Positions 38,505 through 50,400 of a DNA stretch of 64,000 nt are shown here, piece after piece. A model generated the notes under the pieces. It was not told the origin of the DNA. It made no database searches and saw only the letters and a program-made list of their open reading frames with translations. How positions within the stretch are numbered: the stretch's first letter is position 1; every line of letters starts with the position of its first letter. The DNA lies in NCBI RefSeq assembly GCF_964340395.1, contig NC_135557.1, forward strand, positions 19,274,725-19,338,724, written 5' to 3'. Source of the stretch: Glandiceps talaboti (taxonomy: Eukaryota > Hemichordata > Enteropneusta > Spengelidae). A program made the position numbers and the translations under genes.

Positions 38505-39765
38505 AACCCAGAGTCAAGTCTCGTGGGATTTTCACTTTAGTCTCCCGTCTCGACTAACATTTCCGTAACTGGTGTGTATTCAAACCTACAATTAGACACA
38601 GTGACGTCTATAATATGTTTATAATTAACTACTCCAATCGCTGACTTGCTTTTAATCACATGTTATCGACGTCAATTCACTGCTGGTAAACTTACAAACC
38701 CACTAAGATTTTTCACCTGCTTTCTAGCCAAAGCTTCATTAAAAGCTAAAATAAACCATTAGGAAAATGTTACAAGAATGTTCGACCAACTGTATCTCTT
38801 AGTCTGTCTCAAGTTTTGCTGAAACTACCTATTAGCAGCAAGTTTCTCTATTGATCACAGTGTAATCTTTCACTCCCTGATGTTTAATTGTAAACAAATT
38901 GTTGATACGACTAAGGCTGGTTAGTCACTACCTAGATAATATGACTCGCATGCACACTCTCATTTCACTCAGACTATTAAAGGTACGACTGCCTGGGCCT
39001 GGCACCCTATTTTGCATATGACTGACTGTATGTTTAGGGGTGGAGAACATGTGATGACTCACTGGCAAGTAATCACCAAAAATATAAACATTCCCTATCT
39101 GGGTTGTTCACATGCAAATACCGCATATTTGAATAATCCTGAGTGACACACAATCTAAACAGCTGTTTGCAGGAGAATTTGTCTCATTTTGAAATTTTTT
39201 TTTCATTCTATGAAACAGATTGCTTTTCAACTAATTTGATTTTGTGTATCAGGTTACCATCCTACAACATTCACAAACAATTTGTACATGATACATGACC
39301 TGTGTGTTTCTCAGAGCACAGAAAAAATGCTGAAAACAAGACCCAGAAGCTAGTACTCTGTACAGCAGTTTGAATTTCCCGCATTTGCATAGATTAGCCA
39401 TAATCCTCTTTATATAGGGCAGCTCTGTGTTTAAACAAACAACTCCAACATTCGATGTTAAATTAGCAACTAGAACACAATACAACATTGCAACTTTGTT
39501 TGGTATATCAGGTTAGATATCCCACAGTGTCACTATGCTGAAGACTCTACTTAAAACTTAAGTTAAACACCACTGGTGAAATGTACACTAATTATACATC
39601 AAGGAGTGAAAGAAAACACTGTGATCAATAGAGAAACTTGCTAGTAGGTAGTTGCAGCACAACTTGGGACAGACTAAGAGCTACAGTTGATTGAACATTG
39701 TTGTAGGTATGTGAGAGGGGAGACTATCATCAAAATTGCTATGTGACTTGACTCTAGGCTAGCAT
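38505..39765. mobile_element. Large foldback element with a nested insertion
   Basis: The left arm (about 38505-38560 and 38770-38905) pairs with the right arm (about 39545-39765). Landmarks are 'ctcttagtctgtctcaagtt' against inverted 'aacttgggacagactaagag', and 'tctctattgatcacagtgt' against 'acactgtgatcaatagaga'. The gap in the left arm suggests an insertion or deletion. Element C copy 3 lies in the middle. Confidence 0.8.
38985..39440. mobile_element. MITE-like element C, copy 3, nested in a foldback
   Basis: Same blocks as copies 1 and 2 ('ggcaccctattttgcatatg', 'acacaatctaaacagctgtt', 'cctctttatatagg', terminal CAGCTCTGTGTTTAA). It has landed between the arms of the larger inverted repeat. 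Confidence 0.85.
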
Positions 39766-40317
39766 TATGTATTCTCTGTATAGTGTACATAGGTGCACAA
39801 TTAATGTCATAGCCAGTAGCTATAGGAGAACAACTGGACAATAATGAATTTCTTGGGCTCTAGTTGTGTCGACAGATATCCTATATGTGGAGATGTCGTA
39901 ACATGTCAGAAGTAAATGCGTTTTTATGTTGGCAGCCATTTTCTTTACAGCAGCTATGTTAGTGTGTGGCTTGCAGTCATTTTGTACATTAGCACTTGTG
40001 AATGTAATATACTTCTCATTTCACCTTATCAAGATAAGTACAAAAAATGTCACAAATATATACACAATTCTCATCTTCACTTCACTTCACTTCAAGGGAA
40101 ATTTTCTTTCTAGTAAAGTTTTATCAGTGAAATTATTATTACTTGTATATATATATCTGTTTTAATTTCCACTCGGTATCGTAAACATTTCTGAAATGAA
40201 ACCACATATACTTTGGAATGAAATCATACCATAGACCCTCCTGTGATCATACACAATACATACTGGCTCCAAATTAGAATGGAGAGGGCTTCTAAAGCAA
40301 AATAAACCTACACACCT
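39766..40317. other. Intergenic, no gene recognised
   Basis: AT-rich; no supported gene. Confidence 0.5.
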
Positions 40318-40713
40318 GTAGAAGTAGTCTAGTTCCTGACAGGGACTGTATTACGTACTACAATGTACTTTATCACTATCCCAGTCTAGTCAAGGTCCTG
40401 ACTGATCGCACAGATTTCTGTGCTCCCTCCTACAGCGTTCATATAAACATCCCACCTGATTTTAATTTAAATGGATTGGTGGTTGAGTCCTGGTTGAACA
40501 TTGGATATCATCAATACAGCTGTACCAAATGAACATTAATGAGTGATGACGACACCTGTGGATTACTACTGACATGCGCCGTGTGTACTTCGCTCACCTT
40601 GGGGCTGAACCATAATTAACGCCTTTTGTCAGGACCTTGACTAGACTGGGATAGTGATGAAGTACATTGTGTACGTATAATACGGTCATGTCAGGAACTA
40701 GACTACTGTAGAA
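40318..40713. mobile_element. Foldback element with about 85-bp inverted arms
   Basis: The left arm 40318-40402 (agtctagttcctgacag .. cagtctagtcaaggtcctga) pairs with the right arm 40628-40713 (tcaggaccttgactagactg .. tcaggaactagactactgta). Between them is 'cagctgtaccaaatgaacat', a block also found at about 43473, where a partial relative appears. Confidence 0.85.
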
Positions 40714-40954
40714 GTGACATGTTAGTATTTCAAAATATTTATTAAAATTACTGCACATCATGTATATTTATTGGTTAAAAATTTGAATGTGTTGGAGAAA
40801 AGATAATTTTTTATTAGGTCATAAAATGTCTACGTTCAATTGTACATCCAATTTAGTCCAGTGTTTTTATTATGATGAAGAGACCAAGCTATGATACAAA
40901 TGAAATATTGTCAAACTAACTTAGTATAATTGTTTGTATAATGGCAACTTATAG

Positions 40955-41440
40955 GGTAATGTAATGTGTATGTCAATGGCCAGTGGCAATAGCTACGCTA
41001 ATATATGTTAATGTATGTGTCCTTTTGCCATTGGACCTTTGATATACATAAATTATCATATATTAGGTCCAATGGCAATGCATATGCTAATATATATTAT
41101 TGTGTATGTCAACGGTCCAGTGGCAACAGCTATGCTAATTTGTGTTAATATGTGTGTTGTTGCCATTGGACCTTTGATAGTTATACTTATGTTAGATATG
41201 CTAATATATGTTAATATGTGTATGTCAAATGGCTAATGGCAATGTATATGGTAATGTATCTTAATATTATATTATGTCAAAAAGGCCCAATGGCAACATA
41301 TATGGTAATGTATACTAATATTATGTCAATGGTCCAATGGCAACACGTAGGCCAATATATGTTAATATATGTATTTTAAAGGTCAAATGACAACAGATAT
41401 GCTAATGTACCTATATGTTAATATGTGTATGTCAAAGGTC
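40955..41440. repeat. Imperfect minisatellite, unit roughly 50-60 bp
   Basis: Repeated words in order are 'aatggcaac', 'atatgctaatatatgttaat' and 'atgtgtatgtcaaaggtcc', some in inverted orientation (gccattggacctttgat at 41026 and 41163). Units are diverged. Confidence 0.75.
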
Positions 41441-42185
41441 GTAAGTCACTCAGTGATGTCATGTGTGGCTGGTTGCACACACTGGGTTGTAACTTTTACT
41501 ACTCTGTAATATTTTGTGACTGAATTTTTACTGTGCTCAGTCTTGACCACAAATATGGTACTGTACAGGATTATGGGGGAATTGTGTGAATAATAGGGAC
41601 TTTATTGTGGAGATGAACTTCAAATTGTACAGTTTCATCAATTGTTGAATTCATTCAGAACCAAAATAAAATGTTTTGAAAAAAATATTTACTAGTGTAT
41701 TGACTTATTGAAATGGATTAGAATGCCAAGTTTGATAAGGTTTGTATTTCTGTCGGCTCTCTGATATTTGAATGTCGCCACCTAAGCGGTATCACCAGGC
41801 AAGTTATCACAGCATGTGTGTGAGTGTGTGACTCCATGTGTTGTGTGTGTGTGTCTGTCTGTATGTATGTATGTATGTGTGTGTCTGGTGCATGTGTCTA
41901 TCTGTCGGCTTCTGTGTGGCCAATATTACCAATGGTTCTTCGTCCATATGCGATGACATGCTAGCCATTTGACACGTCATAAATATGGATATGGTTGACA
42001 AAACATACAAATAAACTGAAACTTTATACTACGCCGTTATTATGATTATTTGTAATATTGATATCGCAAAATCTCGGCAAGGGGAAGGGATGTCTTCTCT
42101 CGACTTTGAAACCCTGTGAAGCCGATTATGCCACTGTACCCTAGTGGGCAGTAAAACTACTGTGACATGTTTCGCTACAACTTTG

Positions 42186-42838
42186 ACACAAATTAGATGC
42201 TGTGTCAGACACAAATTAGATGCTCAGTGTCGGATTCTAAATATATGCTCAGTGTCAGACTCAAATAAGTTGCTCAGTGTTGGACAAAAATTAGATTCTC
42301 AGTGTCCGACTCAAATTAGATGCTCAGTGTTGGACACAAATTAGATGCTCAGTGCCGGACATAAATAAGTTGCTTAGTGTCAGATTCAAATAAGTTGGTC
42401 AGTGTCAGACTCAAATTAGATGCTCAGTGTCGGACACAAATTAGATGCTCAGTGTCAGACTCAAATTAGATGCGCAGTGTCAGATACAAAATAGATGCTC
42501 AGGGTCAGACACAAATTAGATGCTCAGTGTAAGACTCAAATTAGATGCTCAGTGTAGGACATAGATAAGTCGCTCAGTGTCGGACATATATTAGATGCTC
42601 AGTGTCATACTCAAATAAGTTGCTCAGTGTTGGACACAAATTAGATGCTCATTGTCAGACTCAAAATAAATGCTCAGTGTCGGACACAAATTAGATGCTC
42701 AGTGTCAGACTCGAAATAGATGCTCAGTGTCGGACACAAATTAGATGCTCAGTGTCAGACTCAAAATAGATGCTCAGTGTTGGACACAAATTACATGCTC
42801 AGTGTTGGACACAAATTACATGCTCAGTGTCAGATCCA
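42186..42838. repeat. 25-bp minisatellite, about 26 units
   Basis: The unit is close to TTAGATGCTCAGTGTCGGAC plus ACAAA. Variants alternate between 'cagactcaaa' and 'cggacacaaa'. The period is not a multiple of three, so the short open frames (MLSVGHKLDAQC) are repeat artefacts. Confidence 0.95.
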
Positions 42839-43111
42839 TGTGTGGTCTTGTTGCCAGGTATATTTGCATACATTTTTCAATGTTTATTCCTTTGTCTATT
42901 AAACCCTGTTGTTATCTTTATAATATACATGATCATTTGGCTGTTCCATGGGCGTGGTCTTGTTGCTTGGCATATTTGCATATACATTTTTGAATGTTTG
43001 TTCACTTGTCTACGAATCCCTGTTGTTATCTTTGTGAAATACACCATTTGGCTGTTACTATGGGCGTAGTCATGGTTGCTAGGGGTATTTGCATACATTT
43101 TTGAATGTTTT

Positions 43112-44035
43112 AGGTTATCGTTGGTGGCGCTTCTAGATGTGAGGAAGCGATCGTAGATTTAATAATGGCCACTAGTGGACGATAGCTTTTTATCTGTCGT
43201 TCATCAAGATTCTTAGACGATACAGATCGCAAGATACATAAACCAGGCAATTGGAAATCCTGCCAAATCACTTGTCTGGTTGTTGTTATGCCAAAACTGC
43301 CAAATAATTTCATCACTATTGAAGAACTAGAGACACCGGTGATAAGTGGTGTCGAATTTTGGTCATGTTTGCTTTCAGACCCGCAATGAATTAGTCTGGA
43401 CGACCAGACTGCATGACTGAGCACGTGGTTTCTAACCTATAACCACGTACAACCACATTGGACATCGTCAAAACAGCTGTACCAAATGAATATTTAATGA
43501 GCGGTGACGACAGATACTGTATGGGAACTAGACTAGCAATGAATGTACAACAAATTGCGCACAATCGCTAGATAGGGTGTACTGCGTTACAATCTGAATA
43601 CGTGAAGTCCATATGCTTTAGAAGATATTGTACTCTATTCTATCTAAAATGCCAGAGATAGAGACTATCTTCAGATTTTTGTCAAACCGACCAACTATTA
43701 CCATGGGACGTAGTAATGTCGCGTTAGTGGTATTGCATATTGTTTGTTGTTATCTTGGCCAACGAGAAGAGTCTATCTCAAGAACTGAAAGATATGCCAC
43801 CATGTTACGGGTAAGCCATGATTCCTTATCTATACACCATTACACCATTTAAATGGTAATTAAATGTAATCTTATCAGAAATGCCGTACCACTCGGTTAC
43901 CACTCGATAATGCATGTATCCGTGTTGTTTAATACCAAGTAATATAAAATAATACACTTTAATACTGGTACAATCAGAGTCGGGTCATTAAAATAATAAC
44001 ATGGATTTAGCACCACAAAACGTTAACCCTGGCGA
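43112..44035. repeat. Upstream copy of a 1.63-kb tandem duplication covering trehalase exon 1
   Basis: The block matches 44744-45660 at a constant offset of 1632 bases, from 'tcgttggtggcgctt' to 'acgttaacc'. About 700 bases between the copies (44036-44743) are not repeated after the second copy. Confidence 0.85.
43703..43810 (+). pseudogene. Frameshifted duplicate of trehalase exon 1
   Basis: The copy starts ATGGGACGTAGTAATG and ends TTACGG before a GTAAGC donor, like the real exon at 45335-45435. It has seven extra bases (about 'catattgt') inside the signal-peptide codons. The ATG frame now runs into unrelated residues and on into the intron, while the frame giving [10 protein letters not shown] meets TAG just upstream of the insertion. 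It cannot encode the same signal peptide. Upstream flanks are conserved too, so it could still be transcribed. Confidence 0.8.
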
Positions 44036-44660
44036 TATATTTATTTGAATAATCTCGTATGTTCACAATAAAATCACCCTGTATTATCTTGACGATTGCA
44101 GCGACAGTCATCATCATGCATCGTGATTTCTGTGCAAAATCAGTTACGTGAAGGCAGCCACAGATTCAAGGCTGCATTTTAAATATTTTATCAAGGAAAA
44201 CAAAATTACTGAGTTGTATTATGTTGTGAAGGGTCAACCTTACTAAAAGCATCAAAATTTTTTATTATATTAATGATAATTTTACAAACATTTTTTAAAA
44301 GAAATTTCACGTTGTTTACTTACGTGTAAACAGCCGTCGCCACGTTCGAAACGCCCGCGAAACTTGTCAGTACGCAGAGAAGTAGGTCAAAATTGCGACG
44401 TAGTAGCACAAAATCCCCTACGTCACACGTGCGCGTACACGTTGAAAGTGTAGCCGAAACTCTTTATTCTCTAATGCTCCCGTACGCGTACGCGTTACGT
44501 AAAAAAGCTACAACAAATGTTTTTTGAGCCCTATGTTTGAATACGTTCTATCTAGTACCATCTAATTATTGCACATTAGAGATTAAAAATGGTGACTTTT
44601 TAGGAATAATTTGCCTAGATAAATGTGCCGCTAATCGCCACATGTAATGGTATGTGATGG

Positions 44661-44692
44661 CTCAGACCACTAAATAGATTTAGTGGTCTGAG
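44661..44692. repeat. Perfect 14-bp hairpin
   Basis: CTCAGACCACTAAA and TTTAGTGGTCTGAG are separated by TAGA. This is an exact inverted repeat in the spacer between the two trehalase exon-1 copies. Confidence 0.9.
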
Positions 44693-45334
44693 GTATGTGC
44701 ACTTGTAGACTTCCAGTTTCTTCCTAAATTATTCCTATATTGTCGTTGGTGGCGCTTGTAAATGTGGCGCGCGCAGCGATCGTAGATAGGTAATGGCCAC
44801 TAGCGGATGATAGATTTTTATCTGCCGTTCGTCATTTTTCTTGGTTTTGATAAAGAAACGTGTCTAAATCTAGAAGCGGTGCAGACGAGAGAGCGCAAGA
44901 TATATAAACAAAACAATTTGAAATCCTGCCAAATCACTTGACTCGTTGTTGCCATGCCAAAACTGGCATAATCTCATCACTATCAACTAATCCGAAAAAA
45001 TTAGAACATGTGTTCTTTCAACCAATTAAAGTTGAAGAACTTCAGAGGTGATAAATTGTGTCAAATTTTGGTCATTTTTGCTTTCAGATACGCAACATAC
45101 ATGAGGTATGGTAGTGATGCACTGTCATTCGTACGCGTACTGACCGTTATCATTGCCGTTTTGCTGACACCATTTTTTTTGTTAATATTCAACGAATTGC
45201 GCACAATCATCACTACTCGTACTGCGTTACAATCCGAATACGTGAAGATCACAAGCATTAGGACACTGTGCTTTATCGTATCTTAAACGCCAGAGACTGT
45301 CTTCGAATCTTTGTCAAACCGACCAACTATTACC

Positions 45335-45435
45335 ATGGGACGTAGCAATGTCGCGTTAGTGGTATTGCTTGTTGTTATCTTGGCCAACGAGAAGAGTCTA
45401 TCTCAAGAACTGAAAGATATGCCACCATGTTACGG
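45335..45435 (+). other. TREH: Trehalase exon 1 (signal-peptide form)
   Basis: It encodes [20 protein letters not shown] and ends ELKDMPPCY plus GG, before GTAAGC. The phase (two bases over) matches exon 2, whose first G completes Gly34. This is the intact downstream copy of the tandem duplication. Confidence 0.88.
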
Positions 45436-46008
45436 GTAAGCCATGATTCCTTATCTATACACCATTACACCATTTAAATGGTAATTAAATGTAATCTTAT
45501 CAGAAATGCCGTACCACTCGGTTACCATTCGATAATGCATGTATCCGTGTTATTTAATACCAAGTAATATAAAATAATACACTTTAATACTGCTACAATC
45601 AGAGTCGGGTCATTAAAATAATGACTTGGATTTAGCACCACAGAACGTTAACCTTGGCGAAAACTTAGCAAAAACAATACAATATGTAGCTGCAACATAA
45701 CTGACTTTGTGATGAAGCTAGAGATTAACATATTGGGTGTACAATATAAATAATGGCCATGTTAAATAACACGTAGCCATGTTCTTGTTTGCTTAACAAC
45801 GCCATAAATTCGAAACATAAAATGTCTCAAGTTGGTTATTGTTTGCTTTGTAATCCATATATCAAATGGTTTATCTATTGACCCACTTAAGCATCTGGTC
45901 ATTACGTATAGCTGTTATAAATAATCTACCTGACAGTCCCAAGCTGTAGACGATAAGATAAGTGTCGTGAAGTCAATCGTATCTTTAATTATTTTGTGAT
46001 CTACGAAT

Positions 46009-46071
<63 letters not shown>

Positions 46072-47353
46072 TATTGTCATGTAATGTACAATGAAATTTG
46101 TCATGGTTCTGCGAAAAAGCACTCAAGATAGAATATCATGACAACAACAATATATACAGATTACTAAAATAAATACATTCAGTCAAACACAGGAGAGTAC
46201 AACAACATTGTGACTCATTTAAAATACGAACAGCTGATGGATAAAAACTGTTTTTGAAACGATTGGTTTTGAAAGACCTGTAACATGTACCGGACGGTAA
46301 CATGTCAAACAATGGGTGAGCCGTGTGATTAATGTCACTAATGATAGACTTTGACTTCCTGGTAGTGCGGGTTGTAAAAAATGACTCTACTGGTGGAAGT
46401 TCTCCGCCAATAATCCTAGCTGCTGTCCTAACTATTCTATCAAGTTTAAAACGATCTCTTTGAGTGGTATTACCATACCAGACTGTAATATAAAATGTAA
46501 GAACACTCTCAATAACAGCCCAGTAGAATTTCGTTAAAATAACTTTGCTAATACCAAAACCCTTCAGACGCCGAAGGAAATAAAGGCGTTGTTGAGCTTT
46601 TTTGGCAATGTGATTTTCATTGCCTTTCCACTTCAAGTCATTAGAAAGGAGCGTACCGAGAAATTTGAAAGTGCGAACTATTTCAACATCCTTAACTTGT
46701 ATTACTTTGTAATCTATTAACAGATATGTTTAAACTTTCTGTACAGATAATGGTACATTATATCCTTTCTCGTCGCTATTTATAGATGGTTGTACATATA
46801 CATCTTCTCTCTGATTGATTACCCTAACCACGTGACAAGGAAACTTGTCTGTGCCCTATCAAACCAGTTTATCCAGGATGGAAAAATTCTATGTCCTGGG
46901 CAGTTTTTTTATGGTTGTGTGTTTAGAGACTTCTGGTGTTGCCCAAATAGGAAGTCGGTGTTATAATTATGAGATACGACAATTTACATTTTGTATATAT
47001 CACATTATCGGTCATGTTCGTTCATTTATCTGAGCTGCAGCTTATTGACATAAAAATTTGAAACAAATACGATTTAAGTGTAGATAAGACTTGAATCACC
47101 CAGTCGATTACTGTAGTACTAGTTATTTTGTGTTTCAGCAGTAATTAATAATGGGCTCATGACTCGATCTTGTACATGTTAGGCATTCTCTAGTCCTGCT
47201 TGCACACGGAATGATTTGGGACTCGATTCTGGTGTTGAGGGATCGGACATAGTCAGCATTGCGTACTGTACACCGTCTGCAAGCAGGACTATGCGTTAGG
47301 CCCCCGCAAGTTAGATAAATTATGGAAGTATCAAGTTAGTGATATACTTCCAT

Positions 47354-47421
<68 letters not shown>

Positions 47422-50400
47422 TTAATTTGCTCGATAAACCGCTCAGGAGGTTTAATTTGGTTCAAATTATGAACAAAATATTTGCCCCCCCCCCTTCACA
47501 CCATAATTTTTTCATGGCCCCCTTTGAACCCTCAGGGTTTTATCCCCCCCCCCCCCATGTCTCCCCAAGCACCCCTTGCCGCAAAGTCTGACTCCAGCCC
47601 AAAAAATCCACAACATTTTGGGCTCAAAGTCGAAACTGTGCTTTAAAAACTGGCCCAGGAAATATGTATGTCATCCCGTCTGCCAATGATCTGTCCTCTG
47701 AAATTAAAATAACTTTGTATTTTTCATGATGTTGTCGTAATAGTTCTTTTTATTAATTCAACTTTATAAACACATAGAAGGTGCCCTGAATATATATTGC
47801 TGTCTGTAAGTAATGTATTAAATAATTGTTAAACTTCTGCCGATGTCCTTAGAGGCCTGTCTGATTTGACCTGTTATCACAACTCTATCAAATTGATGAA
47901 CGATACAGCGACGCGTCGACGTCACCCGCTGTGCTAGTGTAATTTTTGGAAAGATAATGAATTTGAGAACTTGTGATCGTTACCCTGCCGCAGCCGTGTA
48001 GTCATATTAAAACGGGAAGGCGGTATAAGTAGTTTTGACAACATTTTGATGACAGGTCAAATCAGGTTGTAATAACATCACTACAGTCTCCGGTCCTGAT
48101 CAGGGACACATAACTTTTCACTGGTAGACTTATGGTACCATCCAGGGTTTCCTAGATCACTAGTTACTGACTGTGTTTGACTGAGGACACATTCTTATCG
48201 TGTATGCGATGTGTTTATCTTTCCAGCCGGTGTCTATTACGATACTGACTGTGGTATATGTAGGGATACAGCTTGGCGCTGACGCACCTCCCTGCATTTC
48301 CTATAGCATACTGTAAGCAGACTCAGCCATACTAATATTATCTCAGTCCACGAATGGTGGTGTGACAGGCATGCAGGGTCCATCAATCAGCTTCGTTGCT
48401 CACTGTTCAGCCTGACACTGTCGTAGTACTGCATTACCGTAGTTCTCTGTCATCTAGCAACTTCACGAGCGCCTGTGGGTATCGTCCAAGGAATTGTGGG
48501 ATAACTTCACTTCCGCTGCCAATAAAATAAGTTTGCCGTGTGAAAATTGAAAATTCTTTTATGTCCAGAGAGAGTTTCTATGCAAAATAGTTAATATTAT
48601 AAACCTCAACAGAATAAATTGGGCAGTTCAAACCAAATTGCACCCTCAGAGGCAGAGAGTTGCACATATTGAAATTAAATATAACTCATACCATCAAATT
48701 TAGTTGTCTTGGGGAAAAAAGTTTGGGCCTCAAAAAGTAAAAATCCTGTTATGCAAATAAATTTTTGATCTGGAAAAAAAGTTTTGGCCTCAAAAGAAAT
48801 TTTTTGATCTGTAAAAATAACAGTTTTGGCCTCACAAAGTAAAAATCTTGCTATGCAAAAAGAAATTCTGCTCTGGAAAAAGTTTTGGCCTCAAAAAAAA
48901 ATTTGGATCTGTAAAAAAAAAATTGTTTGGGCTCATGAAGTAAAAAATCTTGTTATGCAAATAAATTTTCTGCTTTGTAAAAGGAAGTTTTGTCTCACAA
49001 ATGTGAACTTTTTGCTTTGATATTTCTATTTTGAACAAAAAAATAATGATTTGTCCTATGAAAGAAATTTTTTATCCTTGTACTGAATATTTTGCTCTCA
49101 AAAAATTAATCATTTCTTCCACAAATGTATTGTTCCTGTGTCATCTCTGGGCCGCCGTAAGTTTTAGTCAGATTGAGTGGCGTTGAAGTGGATTTTTTGT
49201 TCTGACAAAAGAACTACTCCAAACGAGTGCCCCGTCCACAGAATTTGATAATGGGCGCCCTCAACGGTGTCATCTCGCGTTCACTTTCACATCGGAAGAA
49301 GGACAGGAGATTTTTGTTGTCTATGGACTATGGATTGAGAAAACGTTGGAACATTTGTCGCAGAACCGGAGATAACATCGATGTTAAGCCTATAAGTCGT
49401 GAAACTGAAGGCCTACTCGGGTGGAATGTGTTTGATAGATACACATATGTAAGCGCTCCGTGTCTGTTTGTATGTGCGAAGCTACTATCTTCGTATCTTC
49501 TTCCGCATTGCTTGACCACGACAGTAATATCCGAGTAAATGATATGTATGGATGTTGAGATACACTGGGTAGAAAGTTTAACAACTTTATTGCTATTCGT
49601 TGTAGGAATTTGGACATCTAATCTCTTCGTGGCAAGTATATGTTCTGTTTTCTGAAAACAATCGTATTTTGTCCAGCAAACGACATATATATTTCCTACT
49701 TCCGTGTTTGGTGCGCCATGTAAATACATTGTCGTAAACTACAGCCTGGAAATACATTGTCGTGAACTACAGCCTCTTTTACGGCACCATCGCGTTGCAG
49801 TGTCGGGGAAGACAGCTCTGGTTTGAGAGAGAGTGGAAGTATCACCGACGATAGACCCTATGCACCGACTGAGTTCCGTGAGAAGACACAACAACCGGCA
49901 GTCTCGCGCGACACGTCTTTTGTGGACACAATTGATGACGTAACATTCATGGTTTTAGAGTGTCAACATCTTAGCATAGAATAGAGGCATATAGAAATAG
50001 TCATTTTGTATGACTTGATATCAAAATTTAATGAGAAAGTTGATAACGTTTTTTTTTCGGAACTGAGAACTGCCAATTGGAATCGGCGATTTCAAAATCC
50101 TCTATATTCCGCATTACAATACTTGAGGCATAGTAGACTTCTCATGGCGCACCTGCGAAGTCTCGAACGAGTCAGTTTATTGGTTGCCATGGTGATATCG
50201 CTCATCATGGTCTTTTTGCCAATCTACGAATCTTACGAAGACGTCAACATCGTTGTGGAACCATCAACAAAATGTGAGAAGTCCGAATGTGACGAAGTGA
50301 TACCGTCTGATAAAGGCCATAGGAGTGATGGGGTCGTCCAAGAATTGAATACAAAATACTGGGCTAGGCCTTGTTTACATCGGTAACTAATGTTTTTAGA

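Noticed and set aside
42144-42902. Met-Leu-Ser-Val-Gly-His-Lys repeat proteins
   Set aside because: The 25-bp unit shifts frame at every copy; no flanking exon signals.
49227-49538. 103-codon frame starting [10 protein letters not shown], considered as another trehalase leader exon
   Set aside because: No donor in the right phase, no signal peptide or anchor, and composition not distinctive.
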